Positions 29,486 to 39,807 of a stretch of DNA of 64,000 nt are shown piece after piece (the first letter of the stretch is position 1; each line of letters begins with the position of its first letter). The DNA lies in the NCBI RefSeq assembly GCF_007559025.1, contig NZ_CP041765.1, positions 1,546,679 to 1,610,678 of the forward strand, read 5' to 3'. The DNA comes from Tomitella fengzijianii. Lineage in GTDB: Bacteria > Actinomycetota > Actinomycetes > Mycobacteriales > Mycobacteriaceae. The notes under the pieces were generated by a model, which searched no databases, was not told the DNA's origin, and saw nothing but the letters and a program-made list of their open reading frames with translations. The position numbers and the translations under genes are program-made.

Positions 29486-30679
29486 TCATCCGCCCACGGC
29501 GCCGTCGGCCGCACCTCCACGCGTGGGCGTGTCTGTCCACGCGACGACCCGCGGAACCGACTCGACCTGGCGAATCGGCGGCAGATTCGCGTCGGTCATC
29601 TGCAGTTCGCTGAGGCGCCGTGCGGTGACCATCACTCGTGACTCGTAGGACGCGGCAGTGGCGTTGAAGGATTCGACGGCCTTGCCGAGTCGGTCGCCGA
29701 CGCGGTCGAAGTGCTGCGACATCGTCTCGAGTCTGCGCGCCAGTTCGGTACCGAGGGTATGGATGGTCTGCGCCTCCTGGGACAGAGCCTCGTGCCGCCA
29801 GCCCAGTGCCACCGTGCGCAGCAGCGCGACGAGCGTGGTGGGGGTCGCGAGGACGACGTTCTTCGCCATCGCGTACTCGAACAGCCCTTTGTCGGTGGAT
29901 ACGGCGGCGTCGAGGAACGGGTCGCCGGGGACGAACAGTACGACGAACTCCGGGGTGGGGTCGAACGCGCGCCAGTATGCCTTGGCCGCGAGCTTGTCCA
30001 CGTGCGCGCGAAGCTGCGAGGCGTGCGAGAACATCAGCTTCTGGCGTTCCTGCTCGCGGGTGGCGGAAAGGGCGTCGAGATAGGCCGACAGTGGAACCTT
30101 CGCGTCCACGACGATGCGGCGGCCGCCGGAGAGCCGGATGATCATGTCCGGACGCACGCGCGCGGCGGGGCCGTCCGTCGCGGACTCGGCGGTGACCTGC
30201 GTGTCGAAATCACAGTGCCGGGCCATTCCGGCGAGTTCCACCACCCGCTCGAGCTGGAGCTCGCCCCATCGGCCGCGGACCTGCGGGGCACGCAGCGCGG
30301 AGACCAGTTGCGTGGTTTGAGTGGAGAGCTCGCGGTTGGAATGGTGCATGGCGGCCACCTGCTCGCTGATGCCCGCGTATGCGCCGACGCGATCGTGTTC
30401 GAGTAACCGCAACTGCTCGCTGAGCGCGCCGAGAGCATCCCTCAGGGGAGCCACCACCTGCCCCATGCGCTCGCCGACCTCACCGGCATTGCGGCGCGCC
30501 GCCGCGTCATTGACAGAGCCGAGCGAAGCCTCCCAGGTCTGCCGGCCCTCCTCCCGGGCGTCCATCGTGGCCTCGGCGCGGGCGAGCCGGTCCCCGACGC
30601 GTGCCGCATGCGCCAGCCAACCGACGACGGCGCCGAGCACCAGTGCCGCGACCAGCATGACGGCCGTGATCCCATCCAT
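29486..30679 (-). CDS. rmuC: RmuC family DNA recombination protein
   Basis: 397 residues. An N-terminal membrane anchor (TAVMLVAALVLGAVVGWLAHA) and a coiled-coil region precede the RmuC core: VRGRWGELQLERVVELAGM, RPDMIIRLSGGRRIVVDAKVP and FVPGDPFLDAAVSTDKGLFEYA. RmuC is linked to limiting DNA rearrangements; the core is nuclease-like. It is divergent from sbcDC, another DNA-end-processing pair. Confidence 0.93.
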   Translation of the reverse strand: MDGITAVMLVAALVLGAVVGWLAHAARVGDRLARAEATMDAREEGRQTWEASLGSVNDAAARRNAGEVGERMGQVVAPLRDALGALSEQLRLLEHDRVGAYAGISEQVAAMHHSNRELSTQTTQLVSALRAPQVRGRWGELQLERVVELAGMARHCDFDTQVTAESATDGPAARVRPDMIIRLSGGRRIVVDAKVPLSAYLDALSATREQERQKLMFSHASQLRAHVDKLAAKAYWRAFDPTPEFVVLFVPGDPFLDAAVSTDKGLFEYAMAKNVVLATPTTLVALLRTVALGWRHEALSQEAQTIHTLGTELARRLETMSQHFDRVGDRLGKAVESFNATAASYESRVMVTARRLSELQMTDANLPPIRQVESVPRVVAWTDTPTRGGAADGAVGG

Positions 30680-30797
30680 GGCCACGATCCTGCACCACGG
30701 GTCCGACAGAATCGTGGAGCCCGTGCGGCCCGCGCGGCTCGGGCGATCGTGATCGCCGGACGCGGTCTTGTCGGTGCGGTGCTCTACCGTCGGCGTC

Positions 30798-31952
30798 ATG
30801 AGGATCCTGCACACTTCAGACTGGCACATCGGCCGGACCTTCCACGGCGTGGACCTGCTGGCGGACCAGGAGAGCGTCCTTGCGGAGATCGCCGGCATCG
30901 TCAGCCGGGAACAGGTCGACGCAGTGGTCCTGGCCGGGGACGTCTACGACCGTTCGGTGCCTGGCGCGGAGGCCGTCCGGGCGTGCAATCGCGCGCTGGT
31001 CGCCTTGCGGGAGGCGGGCGCGAGGATCATCGCGACCTCGGGCAACCATGATTCGCCGGCGCGACTGGGGGCGGGTGCGGATTTCGCGGCCGCCGGAGGA
31101 CTGCATCTGTTCACCACGGTCGCCGGCGTCGGGCACCCCGTCGTATTGGAGGATGCGCACGGTCCGGTCCGCTTCTACGGCGTCCCGTACCTGGAGCCGG
31201 ACGTGTGCCGCAGGGAACTCGGCGTCCCCGCCGCCCGTACGCATGAAGAAGTGCTGGCGGCCGCGATGGAGTTGGTGCGTGCCGACCTCGCCGCGGCGGC
31301 CGGCGACGGCGGAACCAGATCCGTGGTCCTCGCGCATGCCTTCGTCGTCGGCGGCGATCCCACCGGCTCGGAGCGCACCATCTCAGTGGGGGGAGTGGAG
31401 ACCGTGCCGGCGGCGGCTTTCGAGGGGGTGGACTATGCGGCGCTCGGTCATTTGCACTCACCGCAGGCGATCCGCCCTTGGCTGCGCTATTCGGGAAGCC
31501 CACTGCCGTACTCGTTCGGCGAGCGCAGCGACGCGAAGGGCGTCTGGATCGTGGACCTCGGTGCGGACGGTCTGGAGTCGGTGCGTCAGGTCCCGCTGAC
31601 ATCGGTGCGGGGATTGAGCCGCCTCACCGGGACGCTGCAGGAGCTGCTCGAAGGTGAGCAGTACGCGGAGGCTGAGCAGGACTATGTTTCGGCGATCCTG
31701 GTCGATGAGAGGCGACCGCAGGACCCGATGCGCAGGCTGCGTGAGCGTTTCCCGCACACGGTGCACTTGGAATGGGAGCGGCCCGGCGGCAACCCGGAAC
31801 TGCGCTACCGCGAGCGTGTCCGCGGCCGCGACGACGCACAGATCATCCGCTCGTTCATCGACGATGTGCGCGGCGAGCCGACGGACGACGAGATGGCGCT
31901 GGTCGCGCAGGCACTGTCCGCGGCCACCGCAGAAGCCGAGGGGGAGCGTTGA
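30798..31952 (+). CDS. sbcD: SbcD nuclease subunit (Mre11-like)
   Basis: 384-residue metallophosphoesterase nuclease. Metal motifs are HTSDWHIGRTF, VLAGDVYDRS, ATSGNHDSPARL and the later GHLHSP. With SbcC it opens hairpins and trims blocked DNA ends. Its stop overlaps the sbcC TTG start by 4 bases. Confidence 0.95.
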   Translation: MRILHTSDWHIGRTFHGVDLLADQESVLAEIAGIVSREQVDAVVLAGDVYDRSVPGAEAVRACNRALVALREAGARIIATSGNHDSPARLGAGADFAAAGGLHLFTTVAGVGHPVVLEDAHGPVRFYGVPYLEPDVCRRELGVPAARTHEEVLAAAMELVRADLAAAAGDGGTRSVVLAHAFVVGGDPTGSERTISVGGVETVPAAAFEGVDYAALGHLHSPQAIRPWLRYSGSPLPYSFGERSDAKGVWIVDLGADGLESVRQVPLTSVRGLSRLTGTLQELLEGEQYAEAEQDYVSAILVDERRPQDPMRRLRERFPHTVHLEWERPGGNPELRYRERVRGRDDAQIIRSFIDDVRGEPTDDEMALVAQALSAATAEAEGER

Positions 31953-34900
31953 GACTGCATTCGCTCGAAATGACCGGGTTCGGGCCTTTCGCGGATACAC
32001 AGTGCGTGGACTTCGACAGCCTCGGCGCGGACGGCTTGTTCCTGCTGCACGGACAGACTGGTGCGGGTAAGACCACTGTGCTCGACGCCGTCGCCTTCGC
32101 CCTGTACGGCACCGTGCCGGGCGCGCGCCAGGACGGGCGGCGACTGCGCTCGGATCACGCCGCCCCCGGCCTCTCCACCGAGGTCGTTCTCCAGGCGACG
32201 ATCGGTGGCCGGCATCTGCGGATCCGGCGCAGCCCCGAGTACATGCGGCCGAAGAAGCGGGGCGAGGGCACGACCAAGGAGAACGCGAAGGCGACTCTGG
32301 AATGGCTCGACGGCAGCGGTGAGAACCTCAGTCGCATCGATGAGATCGGGCGGGTGGTCGCCGCGCTGCTCGGCATGAGCGCCGAGCAGTTCTTCCAAGT
32401 GGTGCTGCTGCCCCAGGGCGAGTTCGCGAAGTTCCTCAAGGCGGAGACCAACACCCGCGCGTCGCTGCTGGAACGTCTCTTCGACACCGCTCGGTTCAGC
32501 GACGTCGAGCATTGGTTCGCAGAGCGCCGGCGTGAAGCGTCCGCGGCGTTCGAGTACGGCCGGCAGGCGGTCGCCGTCGCCGTCGACGGTCTTACGACTG
32601 CGGCCGGCGAGCTGGTGGAGGCGATTCCGCAGCCCGCGGCGGAAGAGGCCGACGTGTCAGACGACGACGGCGGCAACGGTGTGGAGGCCGATGAGTCGAG
32701 TGCCGTGACGAGGGAAGAGCACCCCGTCGCATGGGCGGAGTCCCTTCGGGAAACGGCCGCGCGCGAGGCCGCGCGCGAGGCCGCGCGCACGGCAGACGAG
32801 CTGCACAGCCGACGTGCCGTCGCGGTGGAGGCCCGTTCGCTGGCGGATCGTCAAAGGGAACGCGCGAACGCCCAGCGTCGACGTGCTGACGCGTGCGCCG
32901 CGGTCGAGGTGTTCGACCAGGGACGTGAAGCCAGGACGCGCGCGGCGGCCGAACTCGATGCAGCCCGCCGCGCAGAGCAGGCGGGGTGGGCGGAGCGGTC
33001 ACGGGTCGAGGCCGAATCGGACCGGGTTGCGGCCGTTGCGCGTCGCGATTCGCTGTCCGCCGGTTTCGCTGCGCATGGTTCGGACTCCGCCGAGATCCTG
33101 GACGCCGCGACGGCCGAGAACGGCGATATCGACTCGGCAGCGTTGGAGTCGCGTGTGCGGCGGCTGGACGACGAGCTCGTCCGCCTCGACGCCGCCGCTG
33201 AGGATGAGGACGAATTGGCGCGGCTCGTCTCGGAGCAGTCGGAGCTCGCGGAGCGGATCGACCGGGCCGAGTCGAAATTGCGTGGTGTTTCTGAGCGGGC
33301 AGAGGCATTGCCCGAGGCGATCAAGCGTGCGCGCGAGGACCGCGAACAGGCGTCGCAGGCGGCGACAGTGCTGCCGGCACAGTCGGCGGCGTTGGACGCC
33401 GCGAAATCGATCGAGGCGGCGGCGCTGGCGATCCCGGGCACACAGGCTGACCGCGAAGACAGGGCGGTCGCCGTCACCGAGGCGCGGTCCCGGTACAACG
33501 GTGCCCGGGAGCGTGCACTGGATTTGCGCGAGCGCAGGCTCAATGGAATGGCGGCGGAGCTCGCCGGCGAACTCCGGGACGGTGAGCCATGCTCAGTGTG
33601 CGGCGCCGAAACGCACCCCCGCCCTGCGACGGCGGCAGACGGGCCGGTGACCCAGCAGGACGAGGACTCCGCGACGCGCGAAGTCGACGCGCTCGCAACG
33701 CGATTGGATGAAGTGCGGCGCCTGCTGCAGGATGCCGACACGGAACTCGCAGTTCAGGTGCAGAAGGCGAACGGCGTCGACGCCGACGAGGCCGCGCGGT
33801 GTCGTGAGGCGGCCGGAGAGGCGCACTCGGAGTGCGCACGCCTCGCCGACGGACTCGCGGCAGCGACAGACTTGCTCGAATCGCTGGAGAAGCAGCGCGA
33901 CGGGATGCAGGCGGAACTGGAGCACACACAGCAGAAGAAGAACGAGCTGGACACGCGCGCAACCGGATTGCGGGCGCGGATCGACGGGATCCAGATCCGT
34001 CTGCAATCCGCGGTGGGGCAGTACAGCGGTGTGCGCGAGCGCGCCGCGCAGGTTCGCGGGATCCGCACCAGGGCGGAAGAACTGCGCATTTCCGTCGTGG
34101 AAACCGATGCCGCCGCCTCGGCCCTGAGCAAAGCGGAGAAGATCGTTGCCGACGCGGCGCACGCCGCAGGCTTCGACAGTGTCGACGTTGCTCTCGCCGC
34201 GGTGCGTCCTGCCTCCCGATGCGCCGAGATCGAAGCCGAGCTCGCGGCAGCTCAGGAAGCGGTCGCCAGCGCGCGATCGGTGCTCGCAGAACCGGACATC
34301 GTCGCGGTCGCCGGGTTACCACCCGCCGATGTCGAGTCGGCCGCCGCGGCGTCGGCAGACGCCGACAGCCGCCTCGAGGCCGCCGTGCGAGCCCAGGACC
34401 AGGCGCGCACGCGATTGACGACGGTGACGGAGCAGGCGGAGCGCGTCGGCAAGTCAGTGGCCGCGCTCGACCCGTTGCGGGAGGAGCACGAGTGGCTTTC
34501 CGCGCTGGCTGATGTCATGAAGGGCGACGGCGAGAACTCGCGCCGAATGTCCCTGCGGTCCTACGTCCTCGCTGCGAGGCTCGAAGAGGTCGCCATGGTG
34601 GCATCGCAACGACTGCGTGTGATGTCCGGCGGGCGCTACGAATTCGTGCACACGGAGGCGACCGTCAAGCGTGAACGCCGCGGGGGGCTGGGGCTCGATA
34701 TCCTCGACGCCAACACAGGTGCCGTACGCCCCACGTCCACCCTCTCCGGCGGGGAGACCTTCATGGCGTCACTGTCGCTCGCACTCGGGCTTGCCGACGT
34801 GGTCTCCGAAGAATCCGGCGGAATCCACCTGGAAACCTTGTTCATCGACGAGGGCTTCGGGACGCTCGACGCTGAGACCCTCGACGTGGTGATGGGCGTG

Positions 34901-35044
34901 CTCGACGAGCTGCGGGACGGCGGCCGGGCGGTGGGCATCGTCAGCCACGTGGCTGAGATGCGGCACCGCATTCCGAGCAGGCTGCATGTCATCAAGGGAG
35001 AGGCCGGCTCATCGTTGCAGGCGTCGAGTACGCGGGCCGGCTGA
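31949..35044 (+). CDS. sbcC: SbcC ATPase (Rad50-like)
   Basis: 1031-residue SMC-like ATPase. Walker A GQTGAGKTT lies near residue 34. Two long Glu/Ala/Arg coiled-coil arms flank a zinc hook CSVC near residue 547. The ABC signature TLSGGETFMASLSLALG and Walker B LFIDEGFGTLD lie near residues 930-970. The TTG start at 31949 is supported by GGGGAG upstream and by overlap with the sbcD stop; homology starts right there (RLHSLEMTGFGPF). Confidence 0.94.
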   Translation: MRLHSLEMTGFGPFADTQCVDFDSLGADGLFLLHGQTGAGKTTVLDAVAFALYGTVPGARQDGRRLRSDHAAPGLSTEVVLQATIGGRHLRIRRSPEYMRPKKRGEGTTKENAKATLEWLDGSGENLSRIDEIGRVVAALLGMSAEQFFQVVLLPQGEFAKFLKAETNTRASLLERLFDTARFSDVEHWFAERRREASAAFEYGRQAVAVAVDGLTTAAGELVEAIPQPAAEEADVSDDDGGNGVEADESSAVTREEHPVAWAESLRETAAREAAREAARTADELHSRRAVAVEARSLADRQRERANAQRRRADACAAVEVFDQGREARTRAAAELDAARRAEQAGWAERSRVEAESDRVAAVARRDSLSAGFAAHGSDSAEILDAATAENGDIDSAALESRVRRLDDELVRLDAAAEDEDELARLVSEQSELAERIDRAESKLRGVSERAEALPEAIKRAREDREQASQAATVLPAQSAALDAAKSIEAAALAIPGTQADREDRAVAVTEARSRYNGARERALDLRERRLNGMAAELAGELRDGEPCSVCGAETHPRPATAADGPVTQQDEDSATREVDALATRLDEVRRLLQDADTELAVQVQKANGVDADEAARCREAAGEAHSECARLADGLAAATDLLESLEKQRDGMQAELEHTQQKKNELDTRATGLRARIDGIQIRLQSAVGQYSGVRERAAQVRGIRTRAEELRISVVETDAAASALSKAEKIVADAAHAAGFDSVDVALAAVRPASRCAEIEAELAAAQEAVASARSVLAEPDIVAVAGLPPADVESAAAASADADSRLEAAVRAQDQARTRLTTVTEQAERVGKSVAALDPLREEHEWLSALADVMKGDGENSRRMSLRSYVLAARLEEVAMVASQRLRVMSGGRYEFVHTEATVKRERRGGLGLDILDANTGAVRPTSTLSGGETFMASLSLALGLADVVSEESGGIHLETLFIDEGFGTLDAETLDVVMGVLDELRDGGRAVGIVSHVAEMRHRIPSRLHVIKGEAGSSLQASSTRAG

Positions 35045-35073
35045 GATCGGCTGCGGACGGGGTGCGATCCGGA

Positions 35074-36312
35074 TCAGCGGCGCCGGCGGCGGAACCAGCG
35101 TGTGAGCGGTGAACCGGCATCCGACGGCTCTGCGACATCGGATTCGCCGGAGGGGAGCTCGGCGGCAGGATTCCCGGCGTCTCCCGTCCCGGACGCATCC
35201 GGGAGGCTCACGCCGCTCCCGGCCGGAATCGGCGTCACCTGTGCGTCGACATGCTCGCTTATGTACCGGACGAATACTGCCACGACGGCGGCGACGGGCA
35301 CCGCGAGGAAGGCGCCCACGATCCCCCAGAGGCTGCCGCCGGCGGTCACCGCCAGCAGCACTACCACCGGGTGCAGATCCATAGACCTGCTCTGCAGCAT
35401 GGGGCTGAGCACGTTGCCCTCGAGCTGCTGCACGGCGACGATGAGCGCCAGCACGATCAGCGCGGTGGTCCAGCCGTTGGCCACCAATGCCACCAGCACA
35501 GCCAGTGCGCCCGCGACGAAGGCGCCGACGATCGGAATGAAACCGCCGAAGAACGTGATCACCGCGAGCACGCCGGCCAACGGCACTCCGATGATCACCA
35601 GCCCGACCCCGATGAACAGCGCGTCGATGAACGCGACCACGGCCTGGGTACGGATGAACCCGCCCAGCGTCGACCACATCCGCTGGAGCACTTCTTCCAC
35701 ATGATGCGAGGCGGGGCCGCCGGTGGACCGGTGCATCCAGGGAAGGAACTTGGGCCCGTCCTTGATGAAGAAGAACACCAGCACCACGATCAACAGCAAC
35801 GTCACCACCACAGAGCCTGCGGTGCTGACACCGGAGAACACGCCCTGTGCGATCGTCGCCGCACTGGACTGCACCTTGCTGGTGATGGCGTGGACCGCCT
35901 CGTTCATCTGCTCGGGGCGGACGTTGAACGGTGAACCCGTCAACCATTCCTGAACCTTGGTGACGCCTTCGACGGTCCTGTCGGCGAGGGGGCCGATCTG
36001 GTCCATGACCGACGGCACGATTCCGGCGATCACGCCGGCCAGCACGACCACACCGCCCACCATCGTCGTCAACGCGGCCACTGCGGGAGGAACCTTGTGC
36101 CGCTGCATCCATCCGCTGATCGGCCACAGCACTGTGGCCATGATGGTTGCGATGAGCACCGGGAGTACGACCACCCAGATCTTGCCGAGCAGGTAGTCGA
36201 TCAGCCACAGCGCCCCGAAGATGAGGATGATGCGCAGGCTCCACTCGGCGAGCCAACGGCCGCCTCGTCCGATCACCTCGCCGCGCGTGCGTGCAGGGGT
36301 GTGCTGGGACAT
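35074..36312 (-). CDS. AI-2E family membrane protein
   Basis: 412 residues with eight predicted transmembrane segments in the AI-2E/UPF0118 pattern: two pairs near the N-terminus, a soluble region with FLPWMHRSTGG, and the conserved FGGFIPIVGAFVAGALAVLVALV and NVLSPMLQSRSMDLHPVVVLLAV motifs. The last ~65 residues are a disordered tail ending in Arg. Family members are putative exporters; the substrate is unknown. Convergent with sbcC, 29 bases away. Confidence 0.9.
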   Translation of the reverse strand: MSQHTPARTRGEVIGRGGRWLAEWSLRIILIFGALWLIDYLLGKIWVVVLPVLIATIMATVLWPISGWMQRHKVPPAVAALTTMVGGVVVLAGVIAGIVPSVMDQIGPLADRTVEGVTKVQEWLTGSPFNVRPEQMNEAVHAITSKVQSSAATIAQGVFSGVSTAGSVVVTLLLIVVLVFFFIKDGPKFLPWMHRSTGGPASHHVEEVLQRMWSTLGGFIRTQAVVAFIDALFIGVGLVIIGVPLAGVLAVITFFGGFIPIVGAFVAGALAVLVALVANGWTTALIVLALIVAVQQLEGNVLSPMLQSRSMDLHPVVVLLAVTAGGSLWGIVGAFLAVPVAAVVAVFVRYISEHVDAQVTPIPAGSGVSLPDASGTGDAGNPAAELPSGESDVAEPSDAGSPLTRWFRRRRR

Positions 36313-36551
36313 CGATCCTCACTTCACTATCGGGGTCCTGCGGGCGACACCGCACCCCGGCGGAGCGTGCGCCGCCGTTCGACTCCCATCATCGCCGACG
36401 ACCAGCCGTGGAGGCGCGATCCGACGCGCGTGTCTTGGAACTCAATGGTGCGCGGGGCCCGGCGCACATCCCGTCGACCGGCGCCCACACGATCGATTCC
36501 GAGTTCGCCGACGTCCGTTCCAAGTCCATGAACTCCGGTTACGGTGGGCCA

Positions 36552-38669
36552 ATGACCGTTCCGGGAGGCGGCGGCCGCCTGTCTGCTGCGGCAGGGAATG
36601 CCCGCCGCAGCGTGACCCGCGCGCTGGGTGCGGCGACCTATCTGCAGAAGTGGATCATCCTCGGCGTCCTGATCGGGGTCGTCGCGGGGCTCGGCGCCAT
36701 CGTGTTCTATTGGCTCCTCAGCCGGGCCACCGGCTTGCTGCTCGTCGACCTCGGTGGATACACGCCGCCGAAGCCGGTCGGGGAGGGCGGCGGGGCGGCC
36801 GGCGGGATCGGGTTCTCCGATTTCTCGCGGCCATGGGCGATTCCGCTGGTCGTCGGGGGCGGCGCGTTGGCATCGGCGCTGCTCGTCTTCACGTTCGCGC
36901 CGGAGGCCGAGGGGCACGGCACGGATGCGGCGATCGCGGCGATCCACAAGAATCCGCGGCAGATCAAGGTGCGCACAGTGGTCGTCAAGATCATCGCCTC
37001 GGCGCTCACCATCGGATCGGGCGGTTCCGGCGGGCGCGAGGGTCCGACGGCGCAGATATCGGCGGGGTTCGCCTCGGTGCTCACGCGATTTCTGGACCTG
37101 CGGCCGGCGGATGGCAGGATCGCGGTGGGCGTGGGGATCGGCTCCGGCATCGGCGCCATCTTCGGGGCGCCGCTGGGCGGAGCCGTACTGTCCGCGTCGA
37201 TCGCCTACAAGAACGATTTCGACGCCCGCGTGCTCATCCCCGGTTTCATCACGTCGATCACGGCGTACGCGGTGTTCGGCAGCGTCGAGGGCTACACGCC
37301 GCTGTTCGGGGATGCGGTCAGCGGGTACGTTTTCGACAATCCGACGCACCTGGTGTGGTTCGCCATCATCGGCGTCCTGGCGGGCGCGATCGGAATCGCC
37401 TACAGCCGCACCTTCTATGCGACTGCCCGGCTGACGAAGCGGCTGCCGGGCGCCGGCCGCCCGGCGCGCATCGCCAAGGCGACCGTCGGCGGCCTCCTGG
37501 TGGGTCTGCTCGCGCTTGCCGTTCCACAGGTGCTTGGCAGCGGGTACGGGTGGGCGCAGATGGCCCTGGACCGCTCCGGGCTGATGTCCCTGCCGCTGTG
37601 GTTGGTGCTCGTCCTCCCGCTCGCGAAGATCCTGGCCACTGCGCTGTCGATCGGGTCGGGCGGGTCCGGTGGCATCTTCGGTCCCGGCATGGTGATCGGC
37701 GCATTCGTCGGCGGCGCGGTGTGGCGGGTGTTGGAGGCGCTGGACGGTCCATCCGTGCCGGACACCCCCGCGGTGTTCGTCATCGTCGGCATGATGGCGT
37801 GCTTCGGCAGCGTCGCCAGGGTGCCGCTCGCAGTGATGCTGATGGTGGGGGAGATGACCGGCGGCTACACGGTGCTCGTGCCCGCGATGCTCGCTGTTGC
37901 GATCGCGTATCTCATCGTGCGGCAGGCGGGCGACACCATCTACAGCGAGCAGGTGGCCAGTCGCGAGACCGAGTACGCCGCGCGCGTCGGCTCCGCGTTG
38001 CCGCTGCTGGGCCGGGTGCCGGTGAGCAGCGTCGTATCCGCCGCGCCTGTCGCGTTGACGACGCGCGATACCTGGGGCGAGGCAGGACAGGCGCTGCGGT
38101 CGGCCGGCGTTCGCAGTGCGCCTGTCGCCGACTCCGACGGACGGTTCGTCGGCGTGCTCAGCGCCGACCGGGGAGCCGGCATCGCGGAAGGCTCCGCCAT
38201 CGGGTCTGCCATCGACCGCGCCGCTGCGGCCGTGCGGATAGACGACAGTCTCGACGACGCGCTCGCCGTGCTGCCGCCGGGGGGCGAAGCGGATCGGCGG
38301 TGGGTGGCGGTGGTGGACGGCGACCGGGTGCTATGCGGAGTCGTCACCGTGCACGGCATCGTGCGCGGCTACCAGGCTGCGCTGCACATGGACGCCACGC
38401 GCTTTCATGGCGTCTCCAGGAACGCCGATGTGGTGGACGTCCCGATAGCCGCGGGCTCGACGATGGTGGGAGCCGGTGTGGCCGGTCCGGCCGTACCGGA
38501 CGAGGTGATCGTGCTGTCCGTCCTGCGTGGCGGGGCGATCCTTCAGGGCACGGACGGGGTCGTCTTCCAGGAGGAGGACGTAGTGACCGCGCTCGGGCCT
38601 CCGCGCAGGCTGGCCGAGTTCCGTGACCGTGCCTTCGGCGCCGACGAGGTGCGAACGGCCACAACGTAG
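36552..38669 (+). CDS. ClC-type chloride transporter with CBS and TrkA-C domains
   Basis: 705 residues. The membrane core has the ClC selectivity motifs GSGGSGGREGPTAQI (gating Glu ~163 present, which favours a Cl-/H+ exchanger) and GSGGSGGIFGPG. C-terminal cytoplasmic part: two CBS modules (VSSVVSAAPVALTTRDTW; RIDDSLDDALAVLPPGG) and a TrkA-C-like domain (PDEVIVLSVLRGGAILQGTD). The start is uncertain: ATG 36528 is in frame and neither has a strong ribosome site. The frame stays open far upstream. Confidence 0.9.
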   Translation: MTVPGGGGRLSAAAGNARRSVTRALGAATYLQKWIILGVLIGVVAGLGAIVFYWLLSRATGLLLVDLGGYTPPKPVGEGGGAAGGIGFSDFSRPWAIPLVVGGGALASALLVFTFAPEAEGHGTDAAIAAIHKNPRQIKVRTVVVKIIASALTIGSGGSGGREGPTAQISAGFASVLTRFLDLRPADGRIAVGVGIGSGIGAIFGAPLGGAVLSASIAYKNDFDARVLIPGFITSITAYAVFGSVEGYTPLFGDAVSGYVFDNPTHLVWFAIIGVLAGAIGIAYSRTFYATARLTKRLPGAGRPARIAKATVGGLLVGLLALAVPQVLGSGYGWAQMALDRSGLMSLPLWLVLVLPLAKILATALSIGSGGSGGIFGPGMVIGAFVGGAVWRVLEALDGPSVPDTPAVFVIVGMMACFGSVARVPLAVMLMVGEMTGGYTVLVPAMLAVAIAYLIVRQAGDTIYSEQVASRETEYAARVGSALPLLGRVPVSSVVSAAPVALTTRDTWGEAGQALRSAGVRSAPVADSDGRFVGVLSADRGAGIAEGSAIGSAIDRAAAAVRIDDSLDDALAVLPPGGEADRRWVAVVDGDRVLCGVVTVHGIVRGYQAALHMDATRFHGVSRNADVVDVPIAAGSTMVGAGVAGPAVPDEVIVLSVLRGGAILQGTDGVVFQEEDVVTALGPPRRLAEFRDRAFGADEVRTATT

Positions 38670-38681
38670 ACTCTGGAGACC

Positions 38682-39761
38682 GTGAGTCTGACCCTCGGTA
38701 TCGTCGGCCTGCCCAACGTCGGCAAGTCCACGCTGTTCAACGCCCTTACCCGTAACGACGTGCTCGCTGCGAACTACCCGTTCGCCACCATCGAGCCCAA
38801 CGTCGGCGTCGTCGAGCTTCCGGATGCGCGGCTGCTCCGGCTCGCGGAGATCTTCTCGTCCGAGCGGATCCTGCCTGCCACCGTGTCGTTCGTCGACATC
38901 GCCGGCATCGTCAAGGGCGCCTCTGAAGGGGAGGGGATGGGCAACCAGTTCCTGGCCAACATCCGCGAGGCCGACGCCATCTGCCAGGTGGTGCGCGTGT
39001 TCGACGACGGCGACGTGGTGCACGTGGACGGGCGCATCGACCCGCTCGCCGACGTCCAGGTGATCGAGACCGAGCTGATCCTGGCCGACATCCAGACCAT
39101 CGAGAAGGCCCTGCCGCGTCTGGAGAAGGAGGCGCGCAAGAACAAGGACGTCGCCGAGACCGTCGCCGCGGCCAAACAGGCGCAGGAGATCCTCGACGCG
39201 GGGCGCACCCTGTTCTCGGCGCAGGACGAGATCGACGGGCCTGCACTGCGCGAACTGCACCTGATGACGACGAAGCCGTTCCTGTACGTTTTCAACGCGG
39301 ACGAGGGCGTGCTCACCGACGAGGACCGTAAGGCCGAGTTGCGCAAGGCGGTCGCCCCCGCCGACGCGGTGTTCCTCGACGCCAAGGTGGAGGCCGAGCT
39401 GCTCGAGCTCGACCGAGAGGACGCGATGGAACTGCTCGAATCGGTGGGGCAGACCGAGCCGGGCCTGGACTCGCTGGCGCGCGCCGGCTTCCACACCCTG
39501 GGCTTGCAGACCTACCTCACCGCGGGGCCCAAGGAATCGCGGGCGTGGACCATCCGCAAGGGCGATACCGCACCCAAGGCCGCCGGCGTCATCCACACGG
39601 ATTTCGAGAAGGGCTTCATCAAGGCCGAGATCGTCTCGTTCTCCGACCTGGACGCAGCCGGTTCGATGGCCGCCGCGAAGGCCGCCGGCAAGGTACGCAT
39701 GGAGGGCAAAGACTACGTGATGGCCGACGGCGACGTGGTGGAATGGAGATTTTCGCTTTAA
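38682..39761 (+). CDS. ychF: YchF/Obg-family ATPase-GTPase, C-terminus remodelled
   Basis: 359-residue translation-associated P-loop protein. G1 is GLPNVGKST (residues ~8-16), followed by [20 protein letters not shown], then a coiled-coil and a C-terminal TGS domain. Start GTG 38682 has GGAG upstream. The last residues read [10 protein letters not shown], whereas YchF proteins normally end GDVVEFRFNV. That canonical ending occurs separately at 54840-54872 and 52245-52277. The gene's 3' end therefore appears replaced by an inserted element, and repeats of it delimit the following island. Confidence 0.96.
   Translation: MSLTLGIVGLPNVGKSTLFNALTRNDVLAANYPFATIEPNVGVVELPDARLLRLAEIFSSERILPATVSFVDIAGIVKGASEGEGMGNQFLANIREADAICQVVRVFDDGDVVHVDGRIDPLADVQVIETELILADIQTIEKALPRLEKEARKNKDVAETVAAAKQAQEILDAGRTLFSAQDEIDGPALRELHLMTTKPFLYVFNADEGVLTDEDRKAELRKAVAPADAVFLDAKVEAELLELDREDAMELLESVGQTEPGLDSLARAGFHTLGLQTYLTAGPKESRAWTIRKGDTAPKAAGVIHTDFEKGFIKAEIVSFSDLDAAGSMAAAKAAGKVRMEGKDYVMADGDVVEWRFSL
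39729..39761 (+). repeat. ychF 3'-end repeat, copy A (in the gene)
   Basis: Thirty-three bases starting GGCGACGTGGTGGAATGG and encoding [10 protein letters not shown] plus stop. It is followed by ACATCTGCGG. This is the left boundary of the island. The tail CGCTTTAACATCTGCG is nearly the same as CGCTTTAACCTCTGCG after copy B. Confidence 0.85.
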
Positions 39762-39762
39762 C

Positions 39763-39778
39763 ATCTGCGGGTGCAGAT
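39763..39778. promoter_or_regulatory. Inverted repeat before cmtR
   Basis: ATCTGC-GGGT-GCAGAT directly after the ychF stop. TATGGT at 39795, 10 bases before the cmtR ATG, could be a -10 for a nearly leaderless mRNA, which would place this repeat over the -35. It may be the CmtR operator or part of the attachment sequence. Confidence 0.4.
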
Positions 39779-39807
39779 AGGTCAGTCACTGCTGTATGGT
39801 TCAGTGC

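Noticed and set aside
32644-32800. Repeated GCGCGCGAGGCC units in sbcC
   Set aside because: They encode Ala-Arg-Glu-Ala heptad-like repeats of the coiled coil and need no separate explanation.
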